A stretch of DNA of 64,000 nt from Eudromia elegans (GCA_003342815.1 PTEX01000150.1:1634168-1698167); one strand, 5' to 3'; counted from the first letter of the stretch, positions 23,601-38,925 are shown. Numbers and translations are program-made. The notes: generated from the sequence alone by a model not told the origin.

Positions 23601-26600
23601 ACTAAATTGCACTATTTTTATCTCATATATATAGATCAGCCACTTACAAGTCATTACATGGACTATATTAAGTGCCTACTCCCACCACACCCTCTGCAAG
23701 CATTCCTCGGTGCAAAAGACTTGCTTGTGTGGCTGTCTACAAACAGTACATACAGCACTGCCGTCATACAAAGAAAATCAAATTCATTCTTTGCTTAATG
23801 AATCATTCTTGTGCTCCGCTTACAATCATAAGGAGAAGGAATTTTACCCCCAGCCCTAGGCCTCCTGAAGCTATTTATCTCCCCAGTCAGGACACACTTG
23901 TTAATCAAACCAAGTACTGTATTCAGGACACAGAAACAAAATTTCGTTTATCTGAGAGATTAAAATTGCTTTTTACATCAGCTGCAGCTTACAAAGTGAA
24001 AAATGCTCAAGTAGAGAATCATGTCAATTTGTACAATAAAAATCAGTATGTATTACATGCAATTTAAACTGTGGAAAATATTTAGCCATGGGTAATGTTC
24101 AGACAACACATTTTATTTCCTTCAGTCAGATTGCTTATATGCATGTTTGCACTAACTGTGCACCCAATGGATGCTGCTTTTCCACTTTCAAGAATCACAT
24201 GGAGCAACACTCTTTGCAAAAACTAGTGCTACAGTACCAAGGTGGTGATGAAAAGGTTTCATACGCAGCAATTTCTTACTATTAAGTGAAATTTCACTTG
24301 TACACCCTAGGTCTAAATGTTTCTCACTTTTTAAAGACCACATTTTTGGTCTTGTAGATAACTGGATGCTGACTTGAACACGTTAATGTGTTACAATATG
24401 CCTGAAACTGTTATTTCCCTTCCCTTTCAAATACAAGGGAACTATTAGATGGGGAAACAATCAACAGCGGATAGACAGCTAAACTATGTCTCTTGAGTCA
24501 TATTCACTATTTGAGTGATTATCCTCACGCTCTTAGGAAAAACAAGACTAGCGGAATCTCCCTTTCCATATCTCAAAACTGAAGTCCAGGACATGGTCCT
24601 AGAACCTTTAGGACCACTACAAGGTTTCCCTGTCTTAGCCTCACAAATTATGCATAATCCACAATGTGAATACATACAGAGGTTGCCACATTAAAAAAAA
24701 AAAAATCCCTTTCTGATCATATTTTTCTTTGATTTGGGCTATACTGAAAGAAATAAATTATCCAGATCAGCTATACAACCAAGGTAAATTCACATACATT
24801 TAAGCTATTAACATAATTTCAAAGATGGAACTCTTTAGGTGTGTCTTTATGTCTGTAAAGTATTTCTATATGAGCTCGAAAGCTTTGAGTCTCATAGTTC
24901 TTCTGTAAGCAAACTACTCCTCTATTTCTAAATAAAACATTAACAGTTATTCAGAAAAACAAAGACAACCACATCTGAGGTTTTTTCATCTCATAAACCA
25001 CCTAAATAAAGTTCAAAACTAGGCTTCACATCATCTAAAAAAATTATACAGCAGAAGTTTGTATTCTGTGGTGCATAAGAAGGTGAGCAATACTGAATAA
25101 GGCAAATCAGAGTTGTATCACCTCAAAATGTATGTACACATTTGGGGAGGAGGAGGAGAACTTGAGATGTCTAATGGTGGTGAGAATCACAGGGACTAAA
25201 CATTCGGAACAGCACGAGATAGTCTGCAAGTTGTGATTCCTTTCATGGACTCCTAAATTTGGCATCTTCTGAAAACATATCCTGCTACACAAGATGCAAA
25301 GGAATTCTTGCCACACTATCACACGAATACAAACAAAGATCACCTCTCTCATTTGAGTAGCTGTGCCAGTATTCCTGCTTTCACACATGAAAACTGTTGT
25401 TTTTCTCCCCCTATGACACACTAGGGCAACTGAAACTCCACAAAAACCCCAGTAATTTTCCCAGTATTTATTGTGCATGTGCAGATACGAAACGCAGAGG
25501 CATCACCACACGATATGTACATAACACCTTCAGTCTTATATAAGACAAACTCTACCTAAACTACACAGGACCAAAATAGCTTATCTAAATGGCATTATAT
25601 CCTTGCTGAAACAGCAACATCAAGAAGTTTGTGACACCTCTTGTTGATCAGTGATATCTTCTGTTAAGTTTTGATACTGCCTTCATTTCTGTCCAAATAC
25701 AGTTAAATACTGAGCATATCAGCAAGCCAGCTAAACCACGTTCAAAGCCTGGAATCAAAACCCATACTTCATTTTGAGCTAGACATCTTTCCACCTCATA
25801 ATGTGACCATCAAAGTATCTCAGTGTGAGTGTGAGAGATATGCCATGCTAAAATGTGAACATTGAGCATTTAAATCTTAATATCACAGTACTTCATACTT
25901 AAAACATTTCCTGGATTGGTTGTCTAAACCAAAAGCCACTGAGACTTTTGGCATTCTGAAGAATTTGCGACCTCATGCCACAGTCATTACCGCAACCCTT
26001 ATTGTAAATTTTCACTAAACATGCTTTGATTTCAGAATTAGCAGCTTGTAAAAATATTTATTTTGTTAATGCTTGTATTATCTTCAAGTTATAGACTTGA
26101 AACAGAGGCTTAAGAGCACCTAAGAAATAGGGTACCTCTGAAAGAGGGATTGATTTTTTTAATGTGCAATTCCTCAGCACTCTGTATTATAATTTATAAT
26201 ACTCAATACTTATTTATACCCAAATTAACTTAGTGTAATCTATAAGGTCCTAAGCAACCTTTATTAGGTACAGCATTTGCAATACAGTAAGGATTCCGCA
26301 GAATACAGCTCTCACTTAGCTACATATAGTGCCATATTACAAGTAGAAAAGAACTAATTCTACGTTGGGGAGGATGTTAATGTCCCACAGTATAGACAGA
26401 CACACAGAAACAGAGCCAAAGTTGGGTTTCAACATGCTGCTCCAGGCCACAAAACTAACTCTGCAGCAGAGCCTACAGCCAAAGAGTGTCAGCTTTGATC
26501 CAAAATAAAACTATTTCCATCTCCTGGGTACTCCTTCCCCCGGTGCTAGCTAATACTGACAGGTATCTGACTCTTCAAACAGCAGAACACCAACCCCTCT

Positions 26601-28105
26601 CCTCAAAACACCCACTCCCATTCAGATGCTTGAGGCAATGCTATGAACTCAGTGCCCCCACTGCCTTGCTGCTGCTGAGAGATGCTGACACTGTTTCCAA
26701 ACAGAAAACCTCAGAGGCAGTAGGAGGAAGGAACATAGTACAGAGAATCCTATAAATTTAAATCAGTAGTTCGAGTCTCTTGCATAGACAAATACCACAA
26801 CCCTCACTACTTACAGCTTCCAACTCTCCATGGAGGGAAAAAAAACAGGGTTGCTGCCAGCTCCCACATCAGACCAAGATACACAGAGCAGAGAGGGCCC
26901 CAATTTACCACCCCATCTTCCTGTATTCTGCAAATTAAGGGAACAGTAGTGGGGGGAAAGTAACTGCAGGGGGGAAAGTACAGTTTTGCTCAGGTTTAAA
27001 CAAAGTGAGAAGGAACAACTTCAATTTCATTGTATTTTGCATATCAGATTTAATATCCTTTAAAGGGCAAGGATTGAAAAATAAGTTAGGAGTAATTTAT
27101 CCAGCGCTCTGAATGAGGAAAATGGCTTATACCACTCTACAGAGCTGCAGTAGTCCAAAATCCTGATCTGCATCTTCACCAATAAAGTCTGCATCAAATT
27201 CACACAGAAAGTGCAAAATTTCCTTTCCTTTTTTAAGCATTACTGATCCTACTGATAGTTTAAAAACTTGTGATTCTGTGTTTTCTACTAGCTTTACTTG
27301 TACTCTATATAGCCATTACTGGTCCAGTTTTTGTTACCATGTTGTAATTAACATTTACAGAATAACAACCATTCAGACACCGAGGAAATCAACAACCAGT
27401 GTTAATCCTTTACCAACAAAGAAATAAAACAAATTTTAATTCCTATTAACCCCCCCCCAGAATTTTTAGTATGTAGACTTAGATGCCTGTATCATCGCTA
27501 GGCAAGGAAAGCACTTTCTTTTGGGAAAAATGTCTCAAGACTCTCCTCAAGCAAGCATGAAATCAGTGAGACAACATCAGCAAATTTATCCAATTTCTTC
27601 TTTGAACACCACTAATATCAACAAGCAAGCAAAGCAGGTTAACTGCCTTGCATGACACATGCCCTGCTCCCTACATTCCCAAATTTTATCCTTTATACAC
27701 TAATAATTGTAAAATGTGCAGCTCATATCCATTTTGTTTAAAGCATTTTTTTTAATTTGAAATAAGAAACCAGGTTCTTCTCTAAAATAGCATGGAAGAA
27801 GTAGTGTTAGTGTTCTGTATAACCTATTTATGAATTGAATATAATTACTAATTAAAACACAGTTTTCACCAGCTATACAGTTGATACTCCTCCCTTTGCT
27901 TTCTTAATAGTTTTCGGGTTGATTTTCTGAATTCCGTGTTTCCTTACAGCCTCACTGTGGTATTACACAGTTCACCTAAAGGTAAAATGGTTGCCAGGTC
28001 TCTTGTAGAAATTTCATACTATCCCAAGCAACTTCTCCAGGCATCACTTGCAAAGCAACCAGGCTAGATCCAAACTGTGAAGAATTATTCTCATACTAGA
28101 TAACT

Positions 28106-28140
28106 CTATTTTTGTATGGTCCTCTATTTTTGTATGGTTC
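28106..28140 (+). repeat. Tandem duplication, 18-bp unit x 2
   Basis: CTATTTTTGTATGGT occurs twice in a row, joined by CCT, in intron 1. Confidence 0.8.
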
Positions 28141-30053
28141 TTTTGTTGAAACTGCTTTATTTCTTAATTTTCAATTCAATGCTGTACTGAAAGTGTTACA
28201 TTCACACAGCTTTGATAAAAGTTTCATTATTCTTGATTTAGTGAACAATGCATAACATTGAATTGTATGGGTTTTTTTCCTCATGTAATAGATTATAACC
28301 TAGGAAGGAGATTATAAAGGGCAAAAAGGCAGATGGGAAACAGACATATTCATTATTTCTATCTACATATGAACCTATGAAGTTTGCCTACTTAAGATTA
28401 AGTTTACAGAACTGCTATGAGGAAAACTTCAAACCATATTTCTCTCTAAAGAAAGTAAGTTCAGAAACTTCAACTGCCTTTCTAAAAAAAGTACATGAAG
28501 AGATGTTTCTTATCAAAATGCCAAGTAACTTTCAAGATCCCGAGATAAACAGACATGCCTCTTAAGTCTACTTACTGTGCACATTATACAAAAAACGCAA
28601 ATGATCAGTCAGATCCTGACAAGAACTTTTATTTGAAGGAATATATCATCTTACCATGGCAATGCTATTACCTTACTATAAGCCAAGACCTAGACATGCA
28701 ATGTGATATCATTTAATTAGATGTTCTTTGGCAACAGCTGTCATCTATATCACATCCTGTTATGAACACAAATCAACTGGCACAGAGACTGTATATGGAA
28801 AACATGCACAGCAAAGGTGAAAAGGAGAATTTGTAGTACCATGAACTGTTTATCCAATGTAACTGCTGCTGAAGTGGTACTCATCACCTGCATAATTTTC
28901 TTTTTCTATACAAGGTTGTGAAAGTCTAACATAATGCATTTGTTTCCTTTAGCCACTAAATACATTGCCTCTGCTCAGGTCCTGGATGGCACAGAAAAGA
29001 TCAGAATTTTAAAGCTATTAATCTCTACTAGTTTCATGTTGCTATCTGTTTGCAAAAACTTCAGCTCTTGTTTCCTAAAATGTCTCGTGCAGTTGTTCAG
29101 ATGAGCTCTGGAACACACAGGAGTGGTATTTTAAGAATGTAACACATAACAATAAGTTATCTCCTGCTTCTGGCTGTTTGAATAACTAAAGCATGCAATG
29201 ATGCACCAGGTTAACTAAGCAAAGGCAGACAGGCAGACCGTAAGGTAAAGCAAAAGTTGCCATACCTATTCAGAATCTACCTATGCTAAGTGATTACTGC
29301 TAAATGTGAGGAGCAACGACAGTGTAGCTATATTCATCTGTGAAAAAAGAGAACTGTTGATGCGTCATAATTTTGTACTGTTAGCACAACTCTTTCTGTA
29401 TTATAAAATTAAAAGTTAGCCTTGAAAGCTATAAGACTCTTACCAAAACTTAAATGAAAATGGAAAGGGAAATATTAGCTGCTGTATCCTGAATATGCAG
29501 CATCGTACCTACTTTGTTATTCTTGTGCTGCCATCTTTTTGCTTTTATGTTGACACTTCAAACATAATTTTATTGACGCTCAGAGAATGAGGTTTCCTGC
29601 ATTTCCCTTGTCAAAGTATTTCTTCTTCCTTTTGTGAATCTGTGCTTCACTTTGTCTTTTTCACTCATGTGTGTACCTTGAAGACAATCATGAATAGAAC
29701 TTAAGGGTTTAAAGTCAGACTAAGAAGCCTAGACCACTCCTCCTGTCCAATATAGCAATTATGCCCGAGGTTCTCTAACAAAACCAGGCCCCTCTACCTT
29801 TAAGGGTCTGCAAAATTTCAAGCCAGTTTTCTTTCACAACAAACAAAACTTATCTTCTTCTTTCTGAGGATATGCAAAATTGTGCAAACCTGAAGCCTAC
29901 TCCCACTGACTGCTGCAACCACTAATGAGACAAGCATGCCATGAGGATAGCATTGTTCAAATTCCCAGAAAGCAGGTAACGGTCTGCTTTTAAGGCACAA
30001 TTCTAGGATAGGTTACAAACCAAACTGAACTTCTGACCTTGACCCTTCTCTGA

Positions 30054-30088
30054 AGCTCCAGGCTCCAGAGCTCCAGGCTCTGAAGCTC
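30054..30088 (+). repeat. 15-bp tandem repeat, about 2.5 copies
   Basis: AGCTCCAGGCTC occurs twice at a 15-bp step, with a partial third AGCTCC. GC-rich within AT-rich intron 1. Confidence 0.8.
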
Positions 30089-33000
30089 CCATACCTTCAC
30101 TGAGAATCACTCACTGAATTGCACTCATACAATAATAGCATAAACATGTAGGTAAATGAACACGCCTCCTGCTTTGAATGAGAAACACTAATCCTTATTT
30201 CTGATGTTGAACTTTCCCTCCTCCTTTAAGTGCTCCTTGTAAATTCTAACACGACTTGCATGCTAGTAGATATGCGACACGGATGACTGAATGGAGGTAC
30301 TCTGGGCACTGAGGTCTCAAAGCTCCACAGCATAGAAGAAGGTCCATGTATCATTTCCAGGCCAAGAGAAGCGCTGTAAGGGAGCTCAGCAACACAGCCT
30401 GTGAAGTCTTTCCTCTCCACCTTCAGGAAAGCGGACTTACTAGTGAGGAATAGATTTATATTGTTTTCTTTTTAATCAAGCAGTCAGTGTTAGGATATCT
30501 GAAGATTAGGTAGTCCAGTCCAGACACCAGAGGACTCGAGATACTTTGGTTTTGAAGCACTGGTACCAGATAATTTCTTTGTGAGATCCCACAGTACACT
30601 TGAATTTCAAAGGGGCACCAAAAGAATCTTTATAAGCCTTGAAAGACCATTTTCCTCATCCTCAAAGACCTACAAAACTTAGAACTGAAGACCTTTTATT
30701 TTGTGAACACTCTTTGCTTTCTTCCTGATGGAGAACAAATTTTTCATCACATAGAAATCAGGAATCTCTAGATGAGTATTGAAACATATCTGTAATCCGC
30801 AAATTTGACACAGAAAAATAAGTAGACTCTTTCAGATAGAAAATGTTAAGAGTCCTATGTAAAGCAGCTACGGAAGCATTAGGTTACAGCCAGTATTTAT
30901 GCCCATAGTTTATATTGGTAAGAGGACAGACTACCCAGAAGATGTCAACTGAATGCAATACTTAAGGTTTTAAAATTTTGTATCAATTCTAAAAGTGATG
31001 CCAATCATCCTAAAGTGATGCCAGTTTTAACCAAATCTACTTCAGATCTCCCATGAAACTTCAATATTTAAGACATTCTAAGCAAGTACTATCACTATCA
31101 CTTATCTAAGTATTTTAAAGAGTAAGCCAAATGTCTGCACATTGTATGAGCATCACACTCTATTTTTAAAAAGTAGAGGAAAAAAAATAGATGAATTTCT
31201 GTTCTTTTCTCTGTGATATGTCAACCTTCTTAAGACACTTGCTCCTACCACCGTAACTGAAATTCATCTATTTCCCTTTCAGTTTCATCTCCAAAGCAGA
31301 AGCTCAAGCATAAACAGCCTATTTCCATTTTGCTTTGAGATGTTCTATATGCAATGGGATATTTGGCCTAGATCAAAAATGAGGTAGAGAAGTATAGATA
31401 TTTGAAGTCTTTCCACTGCAACTATCATCAGGCAGAGCAGCAGCTAATAAGAGACTGCCATTACACTCATGGATTTTAGCTCCTGATAAAATAAAGTATT
31501 CAAGTCACATCAACATATGTTAACAAAAACTTTTTTTTTTAAATTTGTGCATGGCGGAGTCAGTTTACAAGAAGTCAACACAAAATTGGACTTAAATACA
31601 TTTCCGAAAGAGCTTAATTAGGCAAATTCCAACTATTATTTTCAACTGATTCAGTATTTACCTCACCAATCAACATCGTTACCCTTACTTTCCTAGCTGT
31701 AAAGTGCTTCAAGAATAGCCTTCACATTTGATGTTATCATAAATATGATCTGGCATAGAACAACAAATTTCAGGAGAAATAGAACACAGAGATTGCATTT
31801 ATAAACAATGACATAATCGAATACGATAATCTTTTCTAGTACAGGATTGCTATTTAAATTTTGGTTATTCAAACCAGAAGCAGTTCATGGTCCAGTTCAT
31901 GGTCAAAGAACAAATTTTAATATTTATTCAGTTAAAATCTTGAAAGGTTTTGAAAACTGTAAGCCATTGGTGTGCTGTTTTCACTTTGAATGCTTCTTCA
32001 GAATTGTTTCATAATAAAGTTATTAAAGCAAAGTACGGCAATAGAAAGCCCATAATGTCCAGCAAAAGAGTAAACTATGTTTCTGTCAACATCAGCCAAT
32101 ACTAATTACTTGTCGAAGAACGATTCAAAAAATTAAGAAGCTCACAGAGGTGAAATTCAACCCCCAAATTTTAGAACTACTCACCACTCAAGCTTGCAAA
32201 TAAATGTCAGTCCACAAAAAGCTCTCAATGCCCAGAGTGCTCTGGTCCAGTGCACTGCATAAGGAGTGGATTTGTATACCAGAAGAGCTGATACTCACAT
32301 CCACCCTGTATCCATCACATCTCTCTGGTTTGGATTAGTTTTCACTTGGTTCCAAGCACTGTTCTGGCAGATGTCTAACTTTTACAGATATGCTACTTGA
32401 AAACTGTTTTTCCAAGTAGTTACTTTCTTGTTCACTTACTGACCATAGATTTTTTTCTAACAGCTTTATTATACTGTACATGCTGTATGTTAATATACTC
32501 TATTCTCTATTACAGTTTTCCTCCTTCGAACATTAAAGAAGAAGTAACATTTTGTACTCAGGGTGAAGTACTATGGATATGACAGCCCTTAATTTTGTGT
32601 TACATGCTGTACCCAAACACAGACATCCTTATAAACCAGTATGTTTTGCTGTTACCTAAACAGAGAACCACTAGCTCAAGTTCTCTAAAGTACTAGTTTA
32701 CTGAACGTCTTTAAAGGTAATCTGTGGAGTAGTCTTGCAACATTCTCACCATCCACAAGCTTCAGGGAATTTTTAAATAAACATTTTCTTCTTGCTATCC
32801 TCTTTATTCACTCTTCAGTTTGAGTTTTCAAAACAACCATGTAAAGCTGAGATACTGTCTATCAAACCAAAACACAAAGACTAAACTACATTACAATTGC
32901 ACATCTTTCTTGCAATAGAAACACAAAGGTAGAGAAAGAGATTAGAGTTTTATTTATCTTGCAGTAAGTCATTAGCATATCCATACTGGTAGCTGAAGGA

Positions 33001-35144
33001 ATGCTGCCCTTTTAAAGATTTTCAGAGGCTTTTGAATTCGGATAAATCACTATTTATTGCCGAGACATCTAAGTGCTAAAGAGATTATATTAACTTTTAA
33101 TTAATTTTGATGCAATAAAAGAATTAGACTTCGCGCAGTAAGTCTAGGAAGGTATTCAAGTAAATACCTTCCAGATCCGTTAATTCGGGGTGGGCGGGAG
33201 GTTTCTTTTGTTAACTATTAAATGAGAAAACACATGAAATACAAAGTGACCAGTTACTCTGCAACTAATATGATTCATTTCCTCATTCTGTTTAGCCCCA
33301 GCAAATTCATCTATCAAAACTTATGATAGTTAATTATGCAAAGTGAATATCATTCCAAGAAATCACAAAACACAGAAGTAGTGAGGGAAAAAATAGAAAT
33401 TAGTAGGATTTTGTAAGTCTACTTCATGAAAACTTTTATGAAATTTCACAACAGCTCTAGTTACCATGAACAAATAATGAATAAATGGATTTCAATATTG
33501 TTAAAGATGCAGAGTATAAGAATTATTGAAACTTCTCCTTCCTCATTTTACATTTCTTTATATCATGAAAGCCTTTAGTGATCTCAAGATCACTATACAA
33601 CTATTTCATTGTAACTGCAAGTCTAAAGATTTCCCCATCTTTGGAAAAGACACAGGACTAATTACTGAAACAATTTATGTAATGAATGATCTACAACCTA
33701 CAGAAGCACATTAAGGTTAAAGATGAACATTAACCATTCAATCTATTTAATGATAAAATAAATTCTCAGTTATATTTTAATTTCTAAAGATGCTAAAGAT
33801 ACTCCAACTCTTCTGCATATGAGTATGTAAAGTTGGTCACGCCTCTAATCCAACTGCTTACACTTGACTAAGCAGATAAAACAATAAAAATTTAAATAAA
33901 ATTCTATAGCAGGTCTACTAATGCATGTATCTCGGCAGCAGGGAAGTACCACCTCTCTTGAATTTACAGATATGGAACCTAAAAAAAGTCTGAATGTGTT
34001 GTCCAAAGATACATTGACAGTCCTAAGTCAGTCTACAATTAAGAAAAGCTTGAAAGTAACATCTCAAATTGTAGAGAAACAGATACAGAAGAAAGGTGAA
34101 GGGGCCTCAAAGCTACTACAGCTCTCAGAGGAATAATTAGAGGTCTTCCATAGTCACCAAGAAAAGACAGCAGAAAACATACGAGATTGACTCTAGGAAG
34201 CTAATTAGCAAAATTTAGAACTTTGTTGATTGATAAATAGGCGTCTTCTCCCTCATTCACGTCAAAAAGTGCAAGCAATTTGTATATTTTCACATGGGCA
34301 TGGCGAGCATGCTGGATGAGTTCAGACTGCTCAAATTAAAAGTAAGCAAAGTAAGATAAAATACTATGGGACTGTTCCTCCCATTATTCTTCAGTCACTA
34401 TTTTGCTTAAATTTAAAATATAGCTAGTTTCTACTGCTAGAATTACCTACATTTACCAGTCTCTGCTTATATCTATAAACTATTTCAAAGAGTAACTATG
34501 TACAACACCAAGAAATGACTTCATTAAGCTTCATGCTTTGTCATATACAGTAGCAAAAACAATATTTCTTCAGACTTGCCTTTGATCTTTTATCATTTTG
34601 CATACAACATGCTCTTTCCAATTTTGTCAGCAGTATATTTTTTTTCTATTTTATACTTATGAAAGAAGCAAATTTGTTATAGTTCTAGGCTATATTTCTC
34701 TCTGTGCAAGTCTTCAATTCTAGTCTCAATCTTATGTTGCCATCACAATCTTCATGTTTTAGTCTGTTTAGTTAAAAACAATATTCAGCAGTTGGCTATT
34801 AAACAGGCATTTCAGGAATGTGGTGGGATGCTCATTAGAGTAAACTTTGATCCACTGCCAAGAAATCTAATTTACCTATTCTTTTAATCATCAGACTGGC
34901 ATATGGACAGATTAAAAATAGGATCATAGCCAAAAATAACTACATGTGCATTTCCTGGAATACAGGTGACTTGAATCTGCTCTCTTGGTCAAGTAAAATG
35001 AGAAACTGTAAATATTCTTGCAGTTCATCTGTATTACACATTCTTATTAGTCATTTCTACCAGCTGAACTCAAATTTCTTCCAGTGCTTTTTCAATCCTG
35101 TTAATTCAGATAAGAACCTAATTGAAATCCTTCTTCCTCAGGAG

Positions 35145-35163
35145 AAAAAAAAAAAAAAAAAAA
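35145..35163 (+). repeat. Poly(A) tract, 19 bp
   Basis: Simple A run in intron 1. Similar shorter runs occur at 37650-37663 and 37907-37921. Confidence 0.9.
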
Positions 35164-38068
35164 CGAAACTTATTTTTAAGCTTGTACACTCAGCACAATC
35201 ACACTAGCATCCCAAAGGATGTTTCCACCTAACCTACATTTCTTGTAGAAAAAAGAGGCAATGGCCATCTAGCTCACACAGCCTAATAACCAAGCATGTC
35301 CTTATGCCAACACCCAGCTCCTGCCCCTGTCTCCATGTGAAAGGAAGAAGAGCAACCAAAATTGTGCCTTCTCTTGAACAGAAGAATCACCAGAACTGGA
35401 AGCTGCTGCCATCAAGCTGATACAGTTCATGAAGGCTGACTGGGTGTCCAAGAGTATGGTACATACTATCACATACGATGGTTTCAACTTGATCATTAAG
35501 TAGGTAAGCTACAGGTCCACAGGATTTGGACATATCAGTTTTATCATCTTCACTGTGATCGTTTCATAACTGGAAGTTACTTTTTAATCCCAACTACTCT
35601 GTAAGCTACTCTTCAATGACTTTAGAAAGAAATTCAGATTACATCTGTGATCCTAAACATTTAATCGCTTCTTATCCTCTTCCTTATGGTCATTCTGTTA
35701 TAAAATAATGCATTGTCAGCAGCTCCTGGGAAAAGTATGAATCACAAGCCTGTAGAGCTCCATACTCCTAATTTGATTTAATGTCCAATCACTGTATGTA
35801 CTTTTATGATTCATCAAAACATTATTCAGTGCATTATAGACCTAGTATCAAACAAAATTAATCTATTCATCCATATCAATTCTCTCCATTTTGAACAACA
35901 GAAGATGGACAGTCCTACTGAATTCTGTTTTTTATGATATACAAGAGACAGAGACTGGGCTTTTATCCACTGGCAATGTATCATACTAAATCCCAAATAA
36001 TTTTACTCCAAGTAATTAAGTTTTCCAAAGTAGCAAATATATCTGTCCAAGAGCAGATTGCGAGTTGGTGGATGAAACTGGGGGGCATCTTTGACAGTTT
36101 TCCCCTATTAAATGAGTCTTTAAGAGGGCTAATCATCATCAACAGTTCACAATAATACCAAAACAATCAAGCGGGAACTATATTAGTACTATATTAGTGA
36201 CCCAACCCAACCAATCCTGTGATGAAAAATTATTGTTTTAGTCTCATACAGGCAGAGAGAAACATTACATAAAAGAAGACTGTGCATCTGCAACAGACAG
36301 GGAGTTGGAAAAGAAATTAAGAACAAGTCTTACCAAAAATTAGACAATTTTTGCAATTTAGTCCAGTTTACTATATGATCAGACATATTTTAATGTTATA
36401 AAGCTCCATGGCCTTTTTTGATGTTATATATGCACACCTTTCTCAATGGCTCTGTTTTGCCAAGTATTATTGGATTAATATTTCCTCAAATGGAAGCAGT
36501 GCATTTTATCCTGTTAGATGAAAGATCCCAGAAATACTATCATGGAGATGTCTATAAGGTATATTTGGAAAGATGAATAGAAAAAAAAAAATGTTCAAAA
36601 CCTCAGAAACACACCTACAGAGTTCTTAAAATGGAAAAAACTAAGTTCTTAATATACGCCAAGGCCCAGACCTAATAAAATGAGGACTTCTATTTCAAAA
36701 GGTAGTTTCAAGTCATACTATTTACCTAGTATGTAAATTGAAATTCACAGGTGGTTATATACCTCTATTTTATAAGAGTTGATGGCATAAAAATGTCATG
36801 CTGCTTTTCTCATGAAAGCTAAAGAATTCTACAAGCTGTACTCTAACTACTCGAGCTTTTAAATGGAAGCCTTAATTAAAGGCCTTTAAGTATAAAGTAG
36901 CAGTAAAGGAAGTTTTTCATAGATATAAATTAATGCCTGAAGCAGCATCTCCTAGAGATACGCTCCATATGTGTATGAATCTAAAATGTTTTCTGTAGTT
37001 GTGCAGCAGTTCATGTATGACACTGAAGAAATCTGATGTGTTGAAGAAACTGCTAATGATTCCATCTTGATCCAGTTTTCCCAATTTAGGCAAGCTCTTA
37101 TGTCATGTCACCAGTAACGCAGGGTTTAGATATGATGCCTAGAGCAAAGCACCTACAAAATAAAAGTGGCAGAGTAAATAGTTAAGCACCACATGAAATT
37201 CCCTTAGCCCTAGTGATTACAAAAATCAGATTCTGCCGAATATCTCATTTTCTGCAGCCTTCCCTGAAGATACATGCTCATGAGTTATTCATTTTCCAGC
37301 AAGATAATTCATAAAACCTTTAAAGACAGACAGCAAATGGTCTGAACAGAGATATGCACCTGCCGTATCAATAGGCTAAAGAGACAAAATGTGAATGCTC
37401 TGATACAATGAGATGCCTTACTGAATACAAGCACTAAAAAATAACTTCTCTGTGTCCTGCAGAATAAAAAGGATGTTTTCCATGTTCAGTATCTTACATT
37501 CCTTAAATAGTCAACCCTAAAGGTATGTGGAAGCATTTGTGCTAAAAGGTGAATGGAAGAGCATATAATGTTACAGCCAAATACTACAGGTAAATTGAAT
37601 TCTACACAAAGGTGTTCAGAATTGCCAATAAAAGGTAAAAGACTGGATTAAAAAAAAAAAAAAGAGTCTCAACTTCTAAATGGGTAATAAGAATCAAAGA
37701 TCTTTTGAAGCAAAACTAATTCACACCACCACTTCAAGCCTTTTAACTATTAATCTTTGGTTAACAGTGCATCCTTTCAGAGAAATGATTTGCTGATATG
37801 GGGAGTTTTCTTGATAACTTTGGTAAAAGTATTAAATAACCATTGTTTGATGGTAAAACGTTACCAGGGGAACAGAAAGTAAAAGTTGTTCTGCTAACTA
37901 TTGTGTAAAAAAAAAAAAAAATCATTTAGCCTAAAAAAACATTTAATTTTATTTAATATATATTTTAAGATAGTGTACTTTAAATAAAAAATTGAGGTTT
38001 GGTACGAAGTAAGAGGTTAAAAAAAGTGAATCCCTCAAACTAAATTGTCATCTTCTTAACTATCTTAC

Positions 38069-38175
38069 CTGACAAGTACACAGCCATGGCAGACAAGCAT
38101 ACTAGGAGTAGGCTTAGGAGCGAAAAGCAAGAAGAGATCCAAGCAGCTGACAACCTGAACACATGAAAATCCTTT
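38069..38175 (-). other. Candidate cryptic (poison) exon in ZNF292 intron 1
   Basis: On the transcript strand, ACTTCCTTTTTCCAG precedes position 38175 and CAG then GTAAGA ends the segment at 38069. The 107-nt segment is open in the frame that exon 1 would enter (KGFSCVQVVSCLDLFLLFAP, then KPTPSMLVCHGCVLV). Its length is not a multiple of three. Joined to exon 2 it would run out of frame and stop after about 19 codons, roughly 100 nt before the next junction, a layout expected to trigger nonsense-mediated decay. Such pseudo-exons also arise by chance in long introns. Confidence 0.3.
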
Positions 38176-38783
38176 CTGGAAAAAGGAAGTATGCTGTACA
38201 AACTGGAGTCTGAGCAGGCAGACTATTCTCGCCAGTGACTCCTCAGCTGCAGGACTGACTGGGAGACCACAATTCAAGTAAAATTCCTGGACTGATATTA
38301 CAAGAATGTGGATCAATGTAATTTAGCATGAACAAAAAAGGTAACAAACAAAAACTTAGAGAAAAATCAAAGACTGCAAAAACTGTGTTTGTTCAGAAAA
38401 GTATAAAATGGTGGAAAAATGATAAACAGCCTTGAAAGCTTAAACATAGTGCTTCAAATAGTCAGAATATGCTACTTTCCAAGTCTGTTGAGACGGGATA
38501 AGTCTCAATAGTCTTTACTTGCAGCAATAGATTAGAGATTAAGTTGGACAGCAGGGTATGTAGTGGGGGAATCTTTAAAGGCAAGGATAACTTAACTAAA
38601 ATACATGACCTACAAAGCTTTTAGAATCCCTCTTACCAGAAAATCTGGAGAACAGGTCAAACAAGTACTTTTCACTGTAGCTTATCAATAACTGGTCCCA
38701 CCTCAGAACCATAGCCTAGATGATCAAGATCTCTTACAGATGCGTTTTCTGTATGGTAGAAAATACTGGCCATCCCAGCTAGC

Positions 38784-38925
38784 TCATAGAATTATAGAAA
38801 TCTTAAGGTTAGAAAGGATGTCTGCAGATCATCTAGTCCAACCCTGCTGCACACACAGGGTCACCTAGAGAACGTGGCACAGGATTTTGCCCAAGCAGAT
38901 TTTGAATATCTCCAGAGAAGGAGAT
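38784..38925 (-). mobile_element. CR1 LINE 3' end, 5'-truncated
   Basis: The segment begins TCATAGAATTATAGAAATCT, continues with the CR1 hallmark ATCATCTAGTCCAACC and the block up to TTTGAATATCTCCAGAGAAG, then stops. This is the antisense of the avian CR1 3' untranslated end, with its TTCTATGA-type terminus. About 140 bp, typical of severely 5'-truncated bird CR1 copies, and the best preserved repeat in the window, so the youngest. Confidence 0.9.
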
